Assembly: GCF_003581645.1 (NCBI RefSeq)
Contig: NZ_QXFK01000015.1
Span: forward strand, 1-64,000
Origin: Pelagerythrobacter aerophilus
GTDB taxonomy: Bacteria; Pseudomonadota; Alphaproteobacteria; Sphingomonadales; Sphingomonadaceae
Direction: 5' to 3'
Length of the DNA stretch: 64,000 nucleotides
Below, one piece after another: positions 8,147 to 16,297 of this stretch. The position numbers and the translations under genes are program-made. Within the stretch, counting starts at the first letter, position 1; every line of letters begins with the position of its first letter. The notes beneath the pieces are model-generated. The model did no database searches. It was not told the DNA's origin and saw nothing but the letters and a program-made list of their open reading frames with translations.

Positions 8147-10371
8147 GATGTTGCATTCAGCGGATTTGTGCGGTCATCTTTTGCAGGCGTTGTCCCCGGT
8201 GCGCGATCGAAGTTCCTTGCCCGCAACTCCCGGCGGAGTTGCTCCTGCATGCGTTCGATGTCCAGCTCAGTCTTGCGGTTGGAGGCAGCGCTCGAGATTG
8301 CTGAGGCGCGCAGCTTTTGGGGGTTCTCGAATTCGGCGTCGTCGAGATCGGCCCTGGTTTCTTCGACAAGTTCGTGAAAGGCGACGGACGACGCGATCTC
8401 CGCTTTCACTTTTCGGCTGTTCTGCTCGAGCCGGAGTTTGTGCGCTTCGCTGAAGCTCAGGTCCTTGTAAGCAGCGTAGTCTTCGAGGAGCTCACAGCGC
8501 TCACGCGACCCGTCTTGGCGGTGCCGCCAGATCACTGAGGTGTTCGACAGGTCCCAGGAGACAACCTGCTTGTTGGCCGCACCCGTTTTGTGGGCGTAAC
8601 CACCCTCGTAGAGTTCCGCACTCCGGTAATGCATCCCCTGGAAGCGCAAGCCTTTCTTCTCCGGCGTCGCGTGCCCCGTTTGCAGCAATGCGAAATCAAG
8701 TTCGGTGAGCGAAAAGCCCTTCAGCTCAGACTGGCCGTTGCTCCGCGCCCAGTTCCACATCGCCTTCGGAACAGCTGGGATCTTGGCTGCCACCATTTCC
8801 TTCGGCTGTTTGAAGCCGGAGAGCACATGATGGTTGTTGTAATAGAGAATGGCGCGAATGACGGCCCGGGTGACTTCGTCGATGTTGAACTTGGCCTTGC
8901 GACGATAATCATCGTCGCCGCGCTTCATGTGATCGAAGGCAACCGCCCCCGGCAGGATCGGCCTAAGCAGGTTGTTGATGATGTCGAAGCGCTTCTCGAC
9001 CGTCCCTTTCATGTCGCCGCGGTAGCCGGCGGTATTCTCGATGATGACGCCGGTTTTCGCGACCAGATCGGACGCCTTATATCCTTCGCCCTCACCTCGG
9101 TCGGCCAATATCCGGGCCGGCATAACGTCGCGAACGGGCCACTCTTCCGGTTCGATGTCGAGACCGTAGCGACTGCAGAATTTGACCTTATCCTCCGCCA
9201 CATTGCGCAAGGCGATACCGAAGGTGTGCCAGGACGCATTCTCGAAACCCAGGTACATGCCCACGATCATTCGGGAATAGACATCAATGACCAGATACAG
9301 CGTGGGGCGTCCGACGTAGCTCTCCCTGTCGATCAGCGAAACGCAGCCCACATCCAGCACCGTCGCATCGATCTCGAACCTGCTCCCGACACCGAAAAGT
9401 CTGCTCAGGCTCGAGCCGAAGCGAGCGCGCTTGGCCATATCATAGCCTGACGGACCGAGCCTTTCCTTCTCGTCGTCAGCGCTGCGACCACTGTTGTTGT
9501 ACCAGTACAAGAACTGGCGATAGGACGGGACCGCAACCTTGTCGGTCCAATCCTCCTCGCCCGTGCGAAGCTCCAATCCGGCGTCCTTGTTCAGCTGAGC
9601 TGTTGCTAGGTAGCCCCGAGCCTGATCGCTGCAGAACTTGAGCGAGACGCGGTCCTTGCCCTTGTAGTAGCGGTCCGTCATCTTCTTGAAGACACCCTCG
9701 ATCTCGGGTGTGATCCTGCATACTTGGCGGCCTTCGCCCACAGGACGCTTTTCCTTGCTACCGCGATAATTCTTGCGCTGACCGCGGCCGCCGACCTCCT
9801 CGTAATCAGGTATCAAAGCATCGGGCGTCATTCCCCGGCACCAGTATCGCCTGAGCAAGTTCTGGATCCTGCGTTCGGCCGAACCCTCCGCGAGCCCTTT
9901 TTTCTCCTTCCGCCGATCTGCCTTCCCAGACCTGATCAATTCGACGCGAGCCTTCGACGCTTGGGACCTGATCGCATCCACCCGGAACCGCTTGTTATAG
10001 ATGCGCGGCGCAGACCTTATGAGCGGCTCGATCAGCTTCCACGCCTCGTCGCGCCGGGCGATCTGCACATCGGTGTACTGGGTCTGCGGCTTCATGCCGT
10101 CGGATCGATAGGGTTCGGTTTCGATGATGCCCTTGCTCTCGAGCTGGCGAAGGAAATCCTGGTCGGCTTGCCAAAGCTTCGTGCTGCTCTCTGACATCCG
10201 GAATAGGATCACGTGCTCACCCTGAGCGAATACAACCCGGGCACGGGTGCCCTTTGCAACCTTTTGCGTCCGAAGGTCGTGCAGGAAGGCGAAAGGACCA
10301 CCGATCCGTTTGGACAGACGCTTCGGTTCCTTGGCCTTCTTGAAATGGATGATATCGCGCTGAAGAAGCAT
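8143..10371 (-). CDS. tnsB: TnsB-like DDE transposase (right core)
   Basis: 742 residues from the ATG at 10371, which overlaps the tnsA stop (TGATG); the longer frame to 10509 would run inside tnsA. The catalytic triad is Asp335 in EIDATVLD, Asp424 in LADRGEGEG and Glu459 in TVEKRFD, spaced 89 and 35 residues as in Tn7 TnsB and in the left core. The triad is intact, so the protein is probably catalytically competent. Motif neighbourhoods are shared with the left TnsB (PSYRQF versus PTERQF; YRGDMKG versus YRGDLKG), but the N-termini differ greatly, which suggests different end-binding specificity. Confidence 0.92.
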   Translation of the reverse strand: MLLQRDIIHFKKAKEPKRLSKRIGGPFAFLHDLRTQKVAKGTRARVVFAQGEHVILFRMSESSTKLWQADQDFLRQLESKGIIETEPYRSDGMKPQTQYTDVQIARRDEAWKLIEPLIRSAPRIYNKRFRVDAIRSQASKARVELIRSGKADRRKEKKGLAEGSAERRIQNLLRRYWCRGMTPDALIPDYEEVGGRGQRKNYRGSKEKRPVGEGRQVCRITPEIEGVFKKMTDRYYKGKDRVSLKFCSDQARGYLATAQLNKDAGLELRTGEEDWTDKVAVPSYRQFLYWYNNSGRSADDEKERLGPSGYDMAKRARFGSSLSRLFGVGSRFEIDATVLDVGCVSLIDRESYVGRPTLYLVIDVYSRMIVGMYLGFENASWHTFGIALRNVAEDKVKFCSRYGLDIEPEEWPVRDVMPARILADRGEGEGYKASDLVAKTGVIIENTAGYRGDMKGTVEKRFDIINNLLRPILPGAVAFDHMKRGDDDYRRKAKFNIDEVTRAVIRAILYYNNHHVLSGFKQPKEMVAAKIPAVPKAMWNWARSNGQSELKGFSLTELDFALLQTGHATPEKKGLRFQGMHYRSAELYEGGYAHKTGAANKQVVSWDLSNTSVIWRHRQDGSRERCELLEDYAAYKDLSFSEAHKLRLEQNSRKVKAEIASSVAFHELVEETRADLDDAEFENPQKLRASAISSAASNRKTELDIERMQEQLRRELRARNFDRAPGTTPAKDDRTNPLNATS

Positions 10372-11321
10372 CAGGCGGCATCCAGGAAGCGGTCGTTGGA
10401 CGCAGTGGTCGCAAACGGAGCTGCTGATGGGCCAGGAGCGAATTGTTCGGCCATCATGCCCGAACTGAACAGCCGGCTCATGTCGAACTCGAGGAAGCGA
10501 TATTTGCACAGCAGGCGGACCGCACGCACGACAGTCTCAACCTGGATGTTGCCGGCACGCATGAAGGGCGGCCGCAATTCCAATATCCGCGCCTTCGGCT
10601 TCGCCTGCATCTCCAGATAGGTCTGGATCAATCGGTCGGTCCAGAGGTCTCCTTCGCCGGCTTCAGGATCCTCGGTGCCGAGCAACAGTTCGATATTGAC
10701 CTTGCGAACCTTGCATGCGTCCTCATCGGTCACGAGATACCAGCCGCAGTTCTTCTCCGCCCAGTACCGCCTCTCGACCTCCAATCTGTCGATTGTATTG
10801 GTCACTTGGGTATTCGTTTTACCTGGCCTCTCCTTCACGGAGCGGCGAAGGGCGGAGACCGGCTTCACGGCGACCGCACGGCGCACGAGCGGTTCGTCTG
10901 GCCCAAAACGGAAGTCGACGACGAAATCGCTGGTCATGGGCAGGAGACCGCCATCACCGCTCAATTTGGGATGGTTGATGCCCATCTCGTCGGCAATCCG
11001 CTTGGTGACATCGCGTTCGAGCGGAAATTGCTCGCGGATCTCAACCACGTTGGGATGCCACATCAACTCCTGGAAGACTGCAGTTTCCAGATCCGACATC
11101 ATGTGCGCTTCGCGGTCCCTGTACTTCACACGAGAGACGCGACCGATCGAAGTGAAGTCGTGGATCAGGAGGAAGGGTTTGTAATCACCCTCGAGCGAGC
11201 CGCGCTTCTCGGCTTTCAGCTTTCGTGTGACCTGCTTTTCAGTCGTGATCCGCGCCCGCTTCGGATTTGGCACCAGCATCTCCATTCTTGTCGCAGCACT
11301 GAGCCTGGAGCTCACGCGCAC
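10371..11321 (-). CDS. tnsA: TnsA-like endonuclease (right core)
   Basis: 316 residues from the GTG at 11321, or 304 from the ATG at 11285 (MEMLVPNPKRAR); neither has a clear Shine-Dalgarno sequence. Likely catalytic residues in the 316-residue numbering are Glu79 (MSDLETAV), Asp132 (MTSDFVVDF) and Lys153 (AVAVKPVS). The order HDFTSIGRVSRV, then LETAVFQELMWHPNVVEIREQFPL is characteristic of TnsA. First gene of the right core. It faces the large cargo region, as Tn7 tnsA faces the right end, but no Tn7-type end is visible next to it. Confidence 0.9.
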   Translation of the reverse strand: MRVSSRLSAATRMEMLVPNPKRARITTEKQVTRKLKAEKRGSLEGDYKPFLLIHDFTSIGRVSRVKYRDREAHMMSDLETAVFQELMWHPNVVEIREQFPLERDVTKRIADEMGINHPKLSGDGGLLPMTSDFVVDFRFGPDEPLVRRAVAVKPVSALRRSVKERPGKTNTQVTNTIDRLEVERRYWAEKNCGWYLVTDEDACKVRKVNIELLLGTEDPEAGEGDLWTDRLIQTYLEMQAKPKARILELRPPFMRAGNIQVETVVRAVRLLCKYRFLEFDMSRLFSSGMMAEQFAPGPSAAPFATTASNDRFLDAA

Positions 11322-11341
11322 AATCGAGCGGAAGGACTAAG

Positions 11342-12011
11342 AGCCGATTCCTTACAGAACGTTGATGTTGGTGCTTTGATCGAGTGCGTAAGCGTAAGCT
11401 GTAAGTCGCCGGCCATTATCCCAATGCGAATGACCTTGTCGGACGGCTGCCTTTGGGCGGATTGGAACCACCATAGCGCCCCCCGCCCGACCTCGTCTGA
11501 TGATCGATCCGCCAACGATATACATTGGAGATGAGCCGCTTCGCGCCGCCGAACTCGATCGTCGGAGACTGGGCTTCAATTGCCCCGAGAGCGGACATCA
11601 GTTGCTGAAGCTGGAACGGCCGCAAAGTCGGACGAAAGGGACTGTCCGGAATCGTCAGCAGGATTGCGGTAAGCTGCCAGTCGTTCAGATGGCATGTGCT
11701 GCGCCAACGAACGGCGCCTCCGTCGGACGATCCGGAACGGCTCCTTTCAGAGGCTCCGATTGGGATAGCGGACCTTTCAGACGGCGAGCGGCGTGTCAGC
11801 GCCCCAACTAGGTCGTTCGCCCACTCTCACCATTCTCATGAAAGCAGAATTGTGTCGATCATCGCTGAGCGCTAGCAATATGGACGTTTGCGGCTATCCT
11901 AGTTCCCGAGCGTGCCCGTGGTACGCTGCCTTTACTCGTGCTTGTCTTGCAACGAGCGAACACTACGGCGGTATCACAATCGAAGTAAAGTACTTCGCAG
12001 ATTACTTGAAC
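11342..12011. other. Gene-poor stretch upstream of right tnsA
   Basis: No confident gene. The minus strand is open from about 11,830 to 11,416 with no good start or ribosome-binding site; its middle part (LNDWQLTAILLTIPDS, PFQLQQLMSALGAIEAQ) looks protein-like but matches no family I know, so it may be a decayed gene. No TnsB-type repeats like those at 37.6 and 39.3 kb were seen here, although this is where a canonical right end would lie. Confidence 0.5.
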
Positions 12012-12800
12012 CTAAAGGTCCAGCATCTTTGGATCGAGTGTCAGCAACGTTGTCACTTTGCCGTCAGGAAGCCGAAATGTTTGCTCCGTCACCATGAACC
12101 GCTCGGCCATCGAGTTGTCGAACCAGTATGATGCCCTTACCTTCGCCGGCTGCCCTGGTTCGGGACCTCCCTTGAATAACGCACGGAAGCTAGGACTTTC
12201 GGGAAGCAGGTCCGGTCGTGGGAACCATCGATCGGGGATCAGAGGGGGCCTTCGGAACCAGCGCATCCCTTCCTGCGAGTGACAAACCAGCATTGACGGG
12301 AACCGGTTCGTGCTCAGCGCCCTGATGGTCGTTGCGGTCATGCTCGTCTCGAACCTGTCGGCCAATGTCTTCACAGCCGACAACGTCAAGCGGTCAACCT
12401 CCGCGATCATGGGCCTGAAGATGTATCCGGGGAGGAGCAGGTCGGATGCATAGGCGTCGGCCTGCAGTTCCGGGTTCCCAGCCGCACGCTCGCGACGTCC
12501 GTCGCTCAATGGGCGTCCGATATCCTGAGTCCGGCAGGTGAGGCAAAGCCCTCGGTGCCGATGCCAGTGGCCGAGCTCGTGCGCGACCGAGAAGCGCTTA
12601 CGCCGTGGCGCGGCCCGGGAGTCGACTGTGATGATCGCGCGCTCAGCCTGGCCGACGATGCGGGCCTCGCATGACTCGAGCTGCCTATACTTGACCTTCG
12701 CCCCGAGCGACAGGGCGATCACCTCGATGTCGATCTCCTCAGGCTCGGTGATGCCAAGCGCCTGCAGCGCCTGTTCCGCGGCGGTGAGCCTAGGCGTCAC
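12012..12800 (-). CDS. ImmA/IrrE-type zinc metallopeptidase
   Basis: 262 residues. The HExxH motif is in VAHELGHWH (His74, Glu75, His78), followed by NPELQADAYASDLLLP, the usual second signature of the family. Where most members have EAxxFA, this one reads QADAYA, so the usual third ligand Glu appears to be Gln114; nearby Glu112 or Asp116 might substitute. ImmA cleaves a phage repressor and IrrE (PprI) cleaves the DdrO repressor; CapP in CBASS islands cleaves CapH. The start overlaps the stop of the 130-residue gene upstream, so it is the last gene of a three-gene operon divergent from the cyclase operon. A role as the protease arm of a regulatory switch is inferred. Confidence 0.85.
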   Translation of the reverse strand: MTPRLTAAEQALQALGITEPEEIDIEVIALSLGAKVKYRQLESCEARIVGQAERAIITVDSRAAPRRKRFSVAHELGHWHRHRGLCLTCRTQDIGRPLSDGRRERAAGNPELQADAYASDLLLPGYIFRPMIAEVDRLTLSAVKTLADRFETSMTATTIRALSTNRFPSMLVCHSQEGMRWFRRPPLIPDRWFPRPDLLPESPSFRALFKGGPEPGQPAKVRASYWFDNSMAERFMVTEQTFRLPDGKVTTLLTLDPKMLDL

Positions 12801-13189
12801 GTATTGGCATCGTCGCCGGCGTCGCGCTCGAGTTCGGCGAGATCCTCCAGCAGACTTTCCTCATCGCCATCGGACTTTGCACTGCGGGCGGCCAGCGTCA
12901 TGCGGAATCCCGGATCGTTGGCGGCGGCGGCGAGCTTCGCCCGCATGCGATCCGCGTCGAAGTCAAGCACCCGCGGCATGGCGCGCTCTTGGTCGATCTG
13001 CTTGCGGAGCGTCGCCAGGCGGCCCTTCCGAAGTGCCATCTCAGCCCGATTCATGGCGTTCAGCACCGCAGCGAGGTCATCCTCGCCGGTTTCCTCCGCT
13101 TCCTCGGCAGTCTCGGCGAGGATGCTCTCGATCACGAAGTCGTCGATGAGCGAGAGCCGGTCCCTGTCGCACCCGTTTTTGTCGCTCAT
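12797..13189 (-). CDS. Small acidic helical protein of unknown function
   Basis: 130 residues, strongly acidic with several Glu/Asp clusters (ETAEEAEETGEDDLA near 26-40; DGDEESLLEDLAELERDAGDD near the end) and an Arg/Lys-rich middle. No family recognised and no membrane segment. Both ends overlap their neighbours by 4 bp (sigma-like gene upstream, metallopeptidase downstream), so the three are coupled. A natural reading is that it binds the sigma-like protein or is the peptidase substrate, by analogy with other ImmA/IrrE pairs, but nothing in the sequence proves this. Confidence 0.7.
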   Translation of the reverse strand: MSDKNGCDRDRLSLIDDFVIESILAETAEEAEETGEDDLAAVLNAMNRAEMALRKGRLATLRKQIDQERAMPRVLDFDADRMRAKLAAAANDPGFRMTLAARSAKSDGDEESLLEDLAELERDAGDDANT

Positions 13190-13773
13190 TGCTCCCGTCC
13201 TTTCGGAAAAGCGCTCAGCAGTCTACGCTTAAGACGTTTACGAACGGTGGCGAGGCCTCTCGTGTCAACCTCAAGGAGCTGCTCCAGTTCCTCACCCATC
13301 ATCCCATCGCACAAGCCCTCTACGAGAAGTTGGAGTTGCTCGTCGTCCTCGATGAGGTGGTCAATCGTCGTAAGTATCTGCCCATCATCGTGCGCCGACA
13401 GAACCATGCACTCGGGCGAAGGGCCTGAGTCCACCATCTCCGGGCCATCCGTCCCGTCCGGAAGCGAACGGACCTCCCGTTGCCCCGCAGCAATGGCGTC
13501 TATCTCGGCCGACGCGATGCTCCGGATGATCTGCACCACCACTGCGACGAAGTGGGGCCCACGCGGAACGCGCCGACTCCCGCTGACCATCCGGACGAAC
13601 GCCTCCTGCATCAGATCATCGGCGGGCATGCCGCACCGGCACTCGAACCAGCAAGCGGCCTGACGGATCTTCGCGGCGTCGCTTTTGCCGAGCTGCCGGA
13701 TCGTTTCCCGCACCTCATCCACCGATAGGTGATCGGCATCCTGCGTTTCCTCCTCATAGACCGCGTCCTGCAC
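13186..13773 (-). CDS. Sigma-70-family (ECF-like) factor or relative
   Basis: 195 residues from the GTG at 13773, chosen because GGAGGA lies 9 bp before it; the open frame continues upstream to 13935 but that part reads like non-coding sequence. A region-2-like segment with PADDLMQEAFVRMVS lies near residues 50-70, and a region-4-like HTH (GMMGEELEQLLEVDTRGLA) at 155-175 is followed by a basic tail. Spacing and composition fit a divergent ECF sigma factor. It heads an operon with the small acidic protein and the metallopeptidase, and is divergent from the cyclase operon across 160 bp, so it may direct transcription of one or both. Confidence 0.75.
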   Translation of the reverse strand: MQDAVYEEETQDADHLSVDEVRETIRQLGKSDAAKIRQAACWFECRCGMPADDLMQEAFVRMVSGSRRVPRGPHFVAVVVQIIRSIASAEIDAIAAGQREVRSLPDGTDGPEMVDSGPSPECMVLSAHDDGQILTTIDHLIEDDEQLQLLVEGLCDGMMGEELEQLLEVDTRGLATVRKRLKRRLLSAFPKGREQ

Positions 13774-13933
13774 GCGCTTCTGTCCTCCTGTCTTGGTATG
13801 CGGCGCCGAACAAAATTCCGGACAAGTTTTCCCCCGTCCGAGGAAGCTCCAACACCCGCATAAGTAATTGAAGACGGCGATCGGCGACTTGGCAAGTGCC
13901 CCGATAGCCATCGATCCGATTTGGAGCAGAAGC
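13774..13933. promoter_or_regulatory. Divergent promoter region between sigma-like and cyclase operons
   Basis: 160 bp without a gene separates two divergent operons. Each side has a strong Shine-Dalgarno sequence (GGAGGA for the sigma-like gene; GGAGCAGAAGC for the cyclase). The central part is AT-richer (around 13,810-13,875). I could not assign -35/-10 boxes with confidence. Confidence 0.5.
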
Positions 13934-15460
13934 ATGGCGAAGAACTGGAAGCACGATCGGGCAGCCGATCACATCGAGAAGAAAATCAAAGACGTCGAGA
14001 CGGTGACGATCGTCGACTATGTTCGCGACATGTCGCTGGAGAACATCCCGGCGAACAAGGCGTTCAGGGTCGACGGCGTGCATCTCTACGCCGACATACT
14101 GAACTTGACCGACATGCTGAACGTCACGGCGGATGAAGGTGTCACCTGCCACCGCCGCACATTGCGCTTCCTCAATCTCCATTACCGCGCCGTTCATCGC
14201 ATTCTCGCGCGGTGCGACGCCCGTCGCGTCGATTTCCACAACCAACGCCTGCACGCCCTGATCGCGAAGCCCTACAATGCGGAGAACGATGCGGAGGCGA
14301 AGCGGGTTCGGCGAGCGGTGGCGATCGCCCAGCTTATCATCGACGTGCTTCATGAGACCGGGGACGACGACGAGCACATCCCCGACGCGGACGTCAGGGT
14401 GGGCATCGACACTGGCGAGGCCCTGGCAGTCAACAACGGTCGGCGCGGCGGCCGCGAACCCTTGTTCCTCGGAGAGCCGGCCAACCACGCAGCGAAGATG
14501 TCAGGCGGAGGTTCCAACCCGGGGATCTATCTCACCAACAACGCGCGTCTGGCCATCGGGCTCGCGGAAGCGGCCAGGCCGGCCAACACGCCGCTGACCA
14601 CGGCCGAGATCGCATCGTGCCAGGATGCGGCGGATCTCGGGGTGTCGAAGGAAACCATAATGGCGGAATGGCGCGAGGACCTTCGAAAGAACCCGATAGG
14701 CTCCTTTGAGTTTTCGCGCCACACGCCGCCGCTGCGCACCCTCGATATGACGACGCTCACGCCCGCCAACACCAAACGGCAGGAGTCGGCGTCGGTCTAT
14801 GCCGACATCGACGGCTTCACTGCCTACGTCGCGCGCCACATCGAGGAAACACCCGAAGATGTGGTCCGCGTGTTCCACGTCATCAGGGCCGAGTTGGATC
14901 GGGTGTTTACCTGCGACTTCGACGGCCGTCGTATCCGCTTCATCGGCGACTGCCTGCATGGCCTGCTCTGCGATGGCACCGTCCACACGACCGACGACAA
15001 GGAGACGGTCAGCACCGCGACGCTCTGCGCAGGAGCCTTGCGATCCAGCTTCGAACTGGCGCTCGAGAAGCTCGGCGATGAGGGGATCGACACCGACAGC
15101 CTGGGTCTCGCTATCGGCTTCGAGTTCGGGCCCATGACCATCACGAGGCTCGGCATGCAGGGCGACCGAGTCCGCTGCTCGGTCAGCCGCGGCGTCCTCA
15201 CATCCGAGGCGGAACAGACGAGGTGCTCCGGCGACGAAACCGCCATTGGACCGCTGGCGCATGATGCCGGGACGAAGGCTGTGCGCGACCTGTTCGGCTC
15301 TGGTCGCAAGGTGAAGAGCCTCGACTATAATGAGGCCGTGGAGGTGCTTGCGGAGAAGGGGGACGACACGGCGTTGGCGGCGAAGCGCGCGGCCTTTTCC
15401 ACGCCGGCCATCGCAGCGGCTTCGGAGCGCATCATCCGGCCCTACTCGGAGCGCAAGTGA
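13934..15460 (+). CDS. Class III nucleotide cyclase with two cyclase domains (PycC-like)
   Basis: 508 residues; the start at 13934 has GGAGC 7 bp upstream. Two cyclase homology domains are visible. The second (from about 285) has both metal aspartates, Asp291 in YADIDGFTAYV and Asp339 in FIGDCLHGLL. The first (from about 45) has Asp54 in LYADILNLTD but Asn103-Gln104 where the second has Gly-Asp; it keeps FLGEPANHAAK (Asn184, Lys188), which matches the transition-state side of the site. So this is probably a pseudodimer with one active site. Together with a cyclic-nucleotide-binding TIR effector two genes downstream it fits Pycsar, in which phage infection triggers cCMP or cUMP synthesis. The base specificity cannot be read here. 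Confidence 0.85.
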   Translation: MAKNWKHDRAADHIEKKIKDVETVTIVDYVRDMSLENIPANKAFRVDGVHLYADILNLTDMLNVTADEGVTCHRRTLRFLNLHYRAVHRILARCDARRVDFHNQRLHALIAKPYNAENDAEAKRVRRAVAIAQLIIDVLHETGDDDEHIPDADVRVGIDTGEALAVNNGRRGGREPLFLGEPANHAAKMSGGGSNPGIYLTNNARLAIGLAEAARPANTPLTTAEIASCQDAADLGVSKETIMAEWREDLRKNPIGSFEFSRHTPPLRTLDMTTLTPANTKRQESASVYADIDGFTAYVARHIEETPEDVVRVFHVIRAELDRVFTCDFDGRRIRFIGDCLHGLLCDGTVHTTDDKETVSTATLCAGALRSSFELALEKLGDEGIDTDSLGLAIGFEFGPMTITRLGMQGDRVRCSVSRGVLTSEAEQTRCSGDETAIGPLAHDAGTKAVRDLFGSGRKVKSLDYNEAVEVLAEKGDDTALAAKRAAFSTPAIAAASERIIRPYSERK

Positions 15461-15464
15461 GCCT

Positions 15465-16283
15465 ATGTCGCCGAGCGACGACCTCGATATCATAGCGTCG
15501 TGCGCGGCGGAGTTCGGTGCCGTGGAGATCGCCCGCACGCGCCTCGAGCTGAAGGTTCAGTTGCCGGTTCCGCTCGCCGATGGTCGGAGCCACAGCTACC
15601 GTCTTGTGATCGCAATCTTCCGCGGTGTTGCCACTGCGCAGGAGGAGAAGCCCCACCTGCTTCCCGAGTTCTGTCCGGCGCGACACATAAACCGCGACGG
15701 TAGTTTCTGCTTGTTCTGGCGGGCGGTGGACGACATCGTCATCGACAACGTCTCGGCAGCCCGCATGTGGTGGGAGACGTTGATCCGCTTCCTGCAGCAG
15801 CAGGTCAGAGCCGCGCGGCTTCGCCACTGGCCTGATGCCAAGGGACGAGCTCACGGTGAGAAGGCCGCGATCCATCAACTGCGCGCTGAACGTGCGGCTG
15901 GCCGGCTCGGCGCGCCGTTCCCTGAAGATCTGGCTGACGGGCGTTTGATCGTTGAGGTGTCCAACAGCAGCGGGCATGGACCAGCGGTGCGGCTGCTGCA
16001 CAACGGCCGCCGATTGTATTCGGTTTGGCGCCGCGACCGGCGCGTTGTGAACCAGCGGCAGCCATGCCTCTGCCCGAAGGGTGCGCAGCGTCGGCCCATC
16101 GTCCTGAAATCATGTGGCGACCACGGCGGGGCGGCCGCCGACTTGGCGCTCGAGTTGCAGTCGATGGCCGAGGAGGAACGCCGATTCTGGAATGATTTCG
16201 AGAGTACCCAGTGTTGTGGAACGATGGACGGCTGTCCGCTCGCGAAGAGGGAATCGTCCGTCCGTGCCGAACGAGTCGGTTGA
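15465..16283 (+). CDS. E2-like (ubiquitin-conjugating fold) protein with Cys-rich C-terminal domain
   Basis: 272 residues from the ATG 4 bp after the cyclase stop. The N-terminal half has the bacterial E2 signature: HLLPEFCPARHINRDGSFCLFW, with Cys82 as the expected catalytic cysteine, then a Trp-rich helix (MWWETLIRFLQQQV) and RLRHWPD. The C-terminal third has clustered cysteines (201, 203, 217, 250, 251, 257; CLCPKG, KSCGDH, CCGTMDGC) that could bind a metal. In type II CBASS, E2 domains in Cap2 conjugate the cyclase C-terminus to targets; short CBASS loci carry an E2 without E1. No E1 or JAB gene is present here. The gene probably primes or controls the neighbouring cyclase, which is inference. 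Confidence 0.75.
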   Translation: MSPSDDLDIIASCAAEFGAVEIARTRLELKVQLPVPLADGRSHSYRLVIAIFRGVATAQEEKPHLLPEFCPARHINRDGSFCLFWRAVDDIVIDNVSAARMWWETLIRFLQQQVRAARLRHWPDAKGRAHGEKAAIHQLRAERAAGRLGAPFPEDLADGRLIVEVSNSSGHGPAVRLLHNGRRLYSVWRRDRRVVNQRQPCLCPKGAQRRPIVLKSCGDHGGAAADLALELQSMAEEERRFWNDFESTQCCGTMDGCPLAKRESSVRAERVG

Positions 16284-16297
16284 TCAGGAGTTGATGA

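Noticed and set aside
1-11321. CRISPR-associated transposon (CAST)
   Set aside because: No Cas genes, repeat-spacer array or guide-like repeat was seen in the window. A glmS-linked insertion fits TnsD-type targeting. An array beyond the left edge cannot be excluded.
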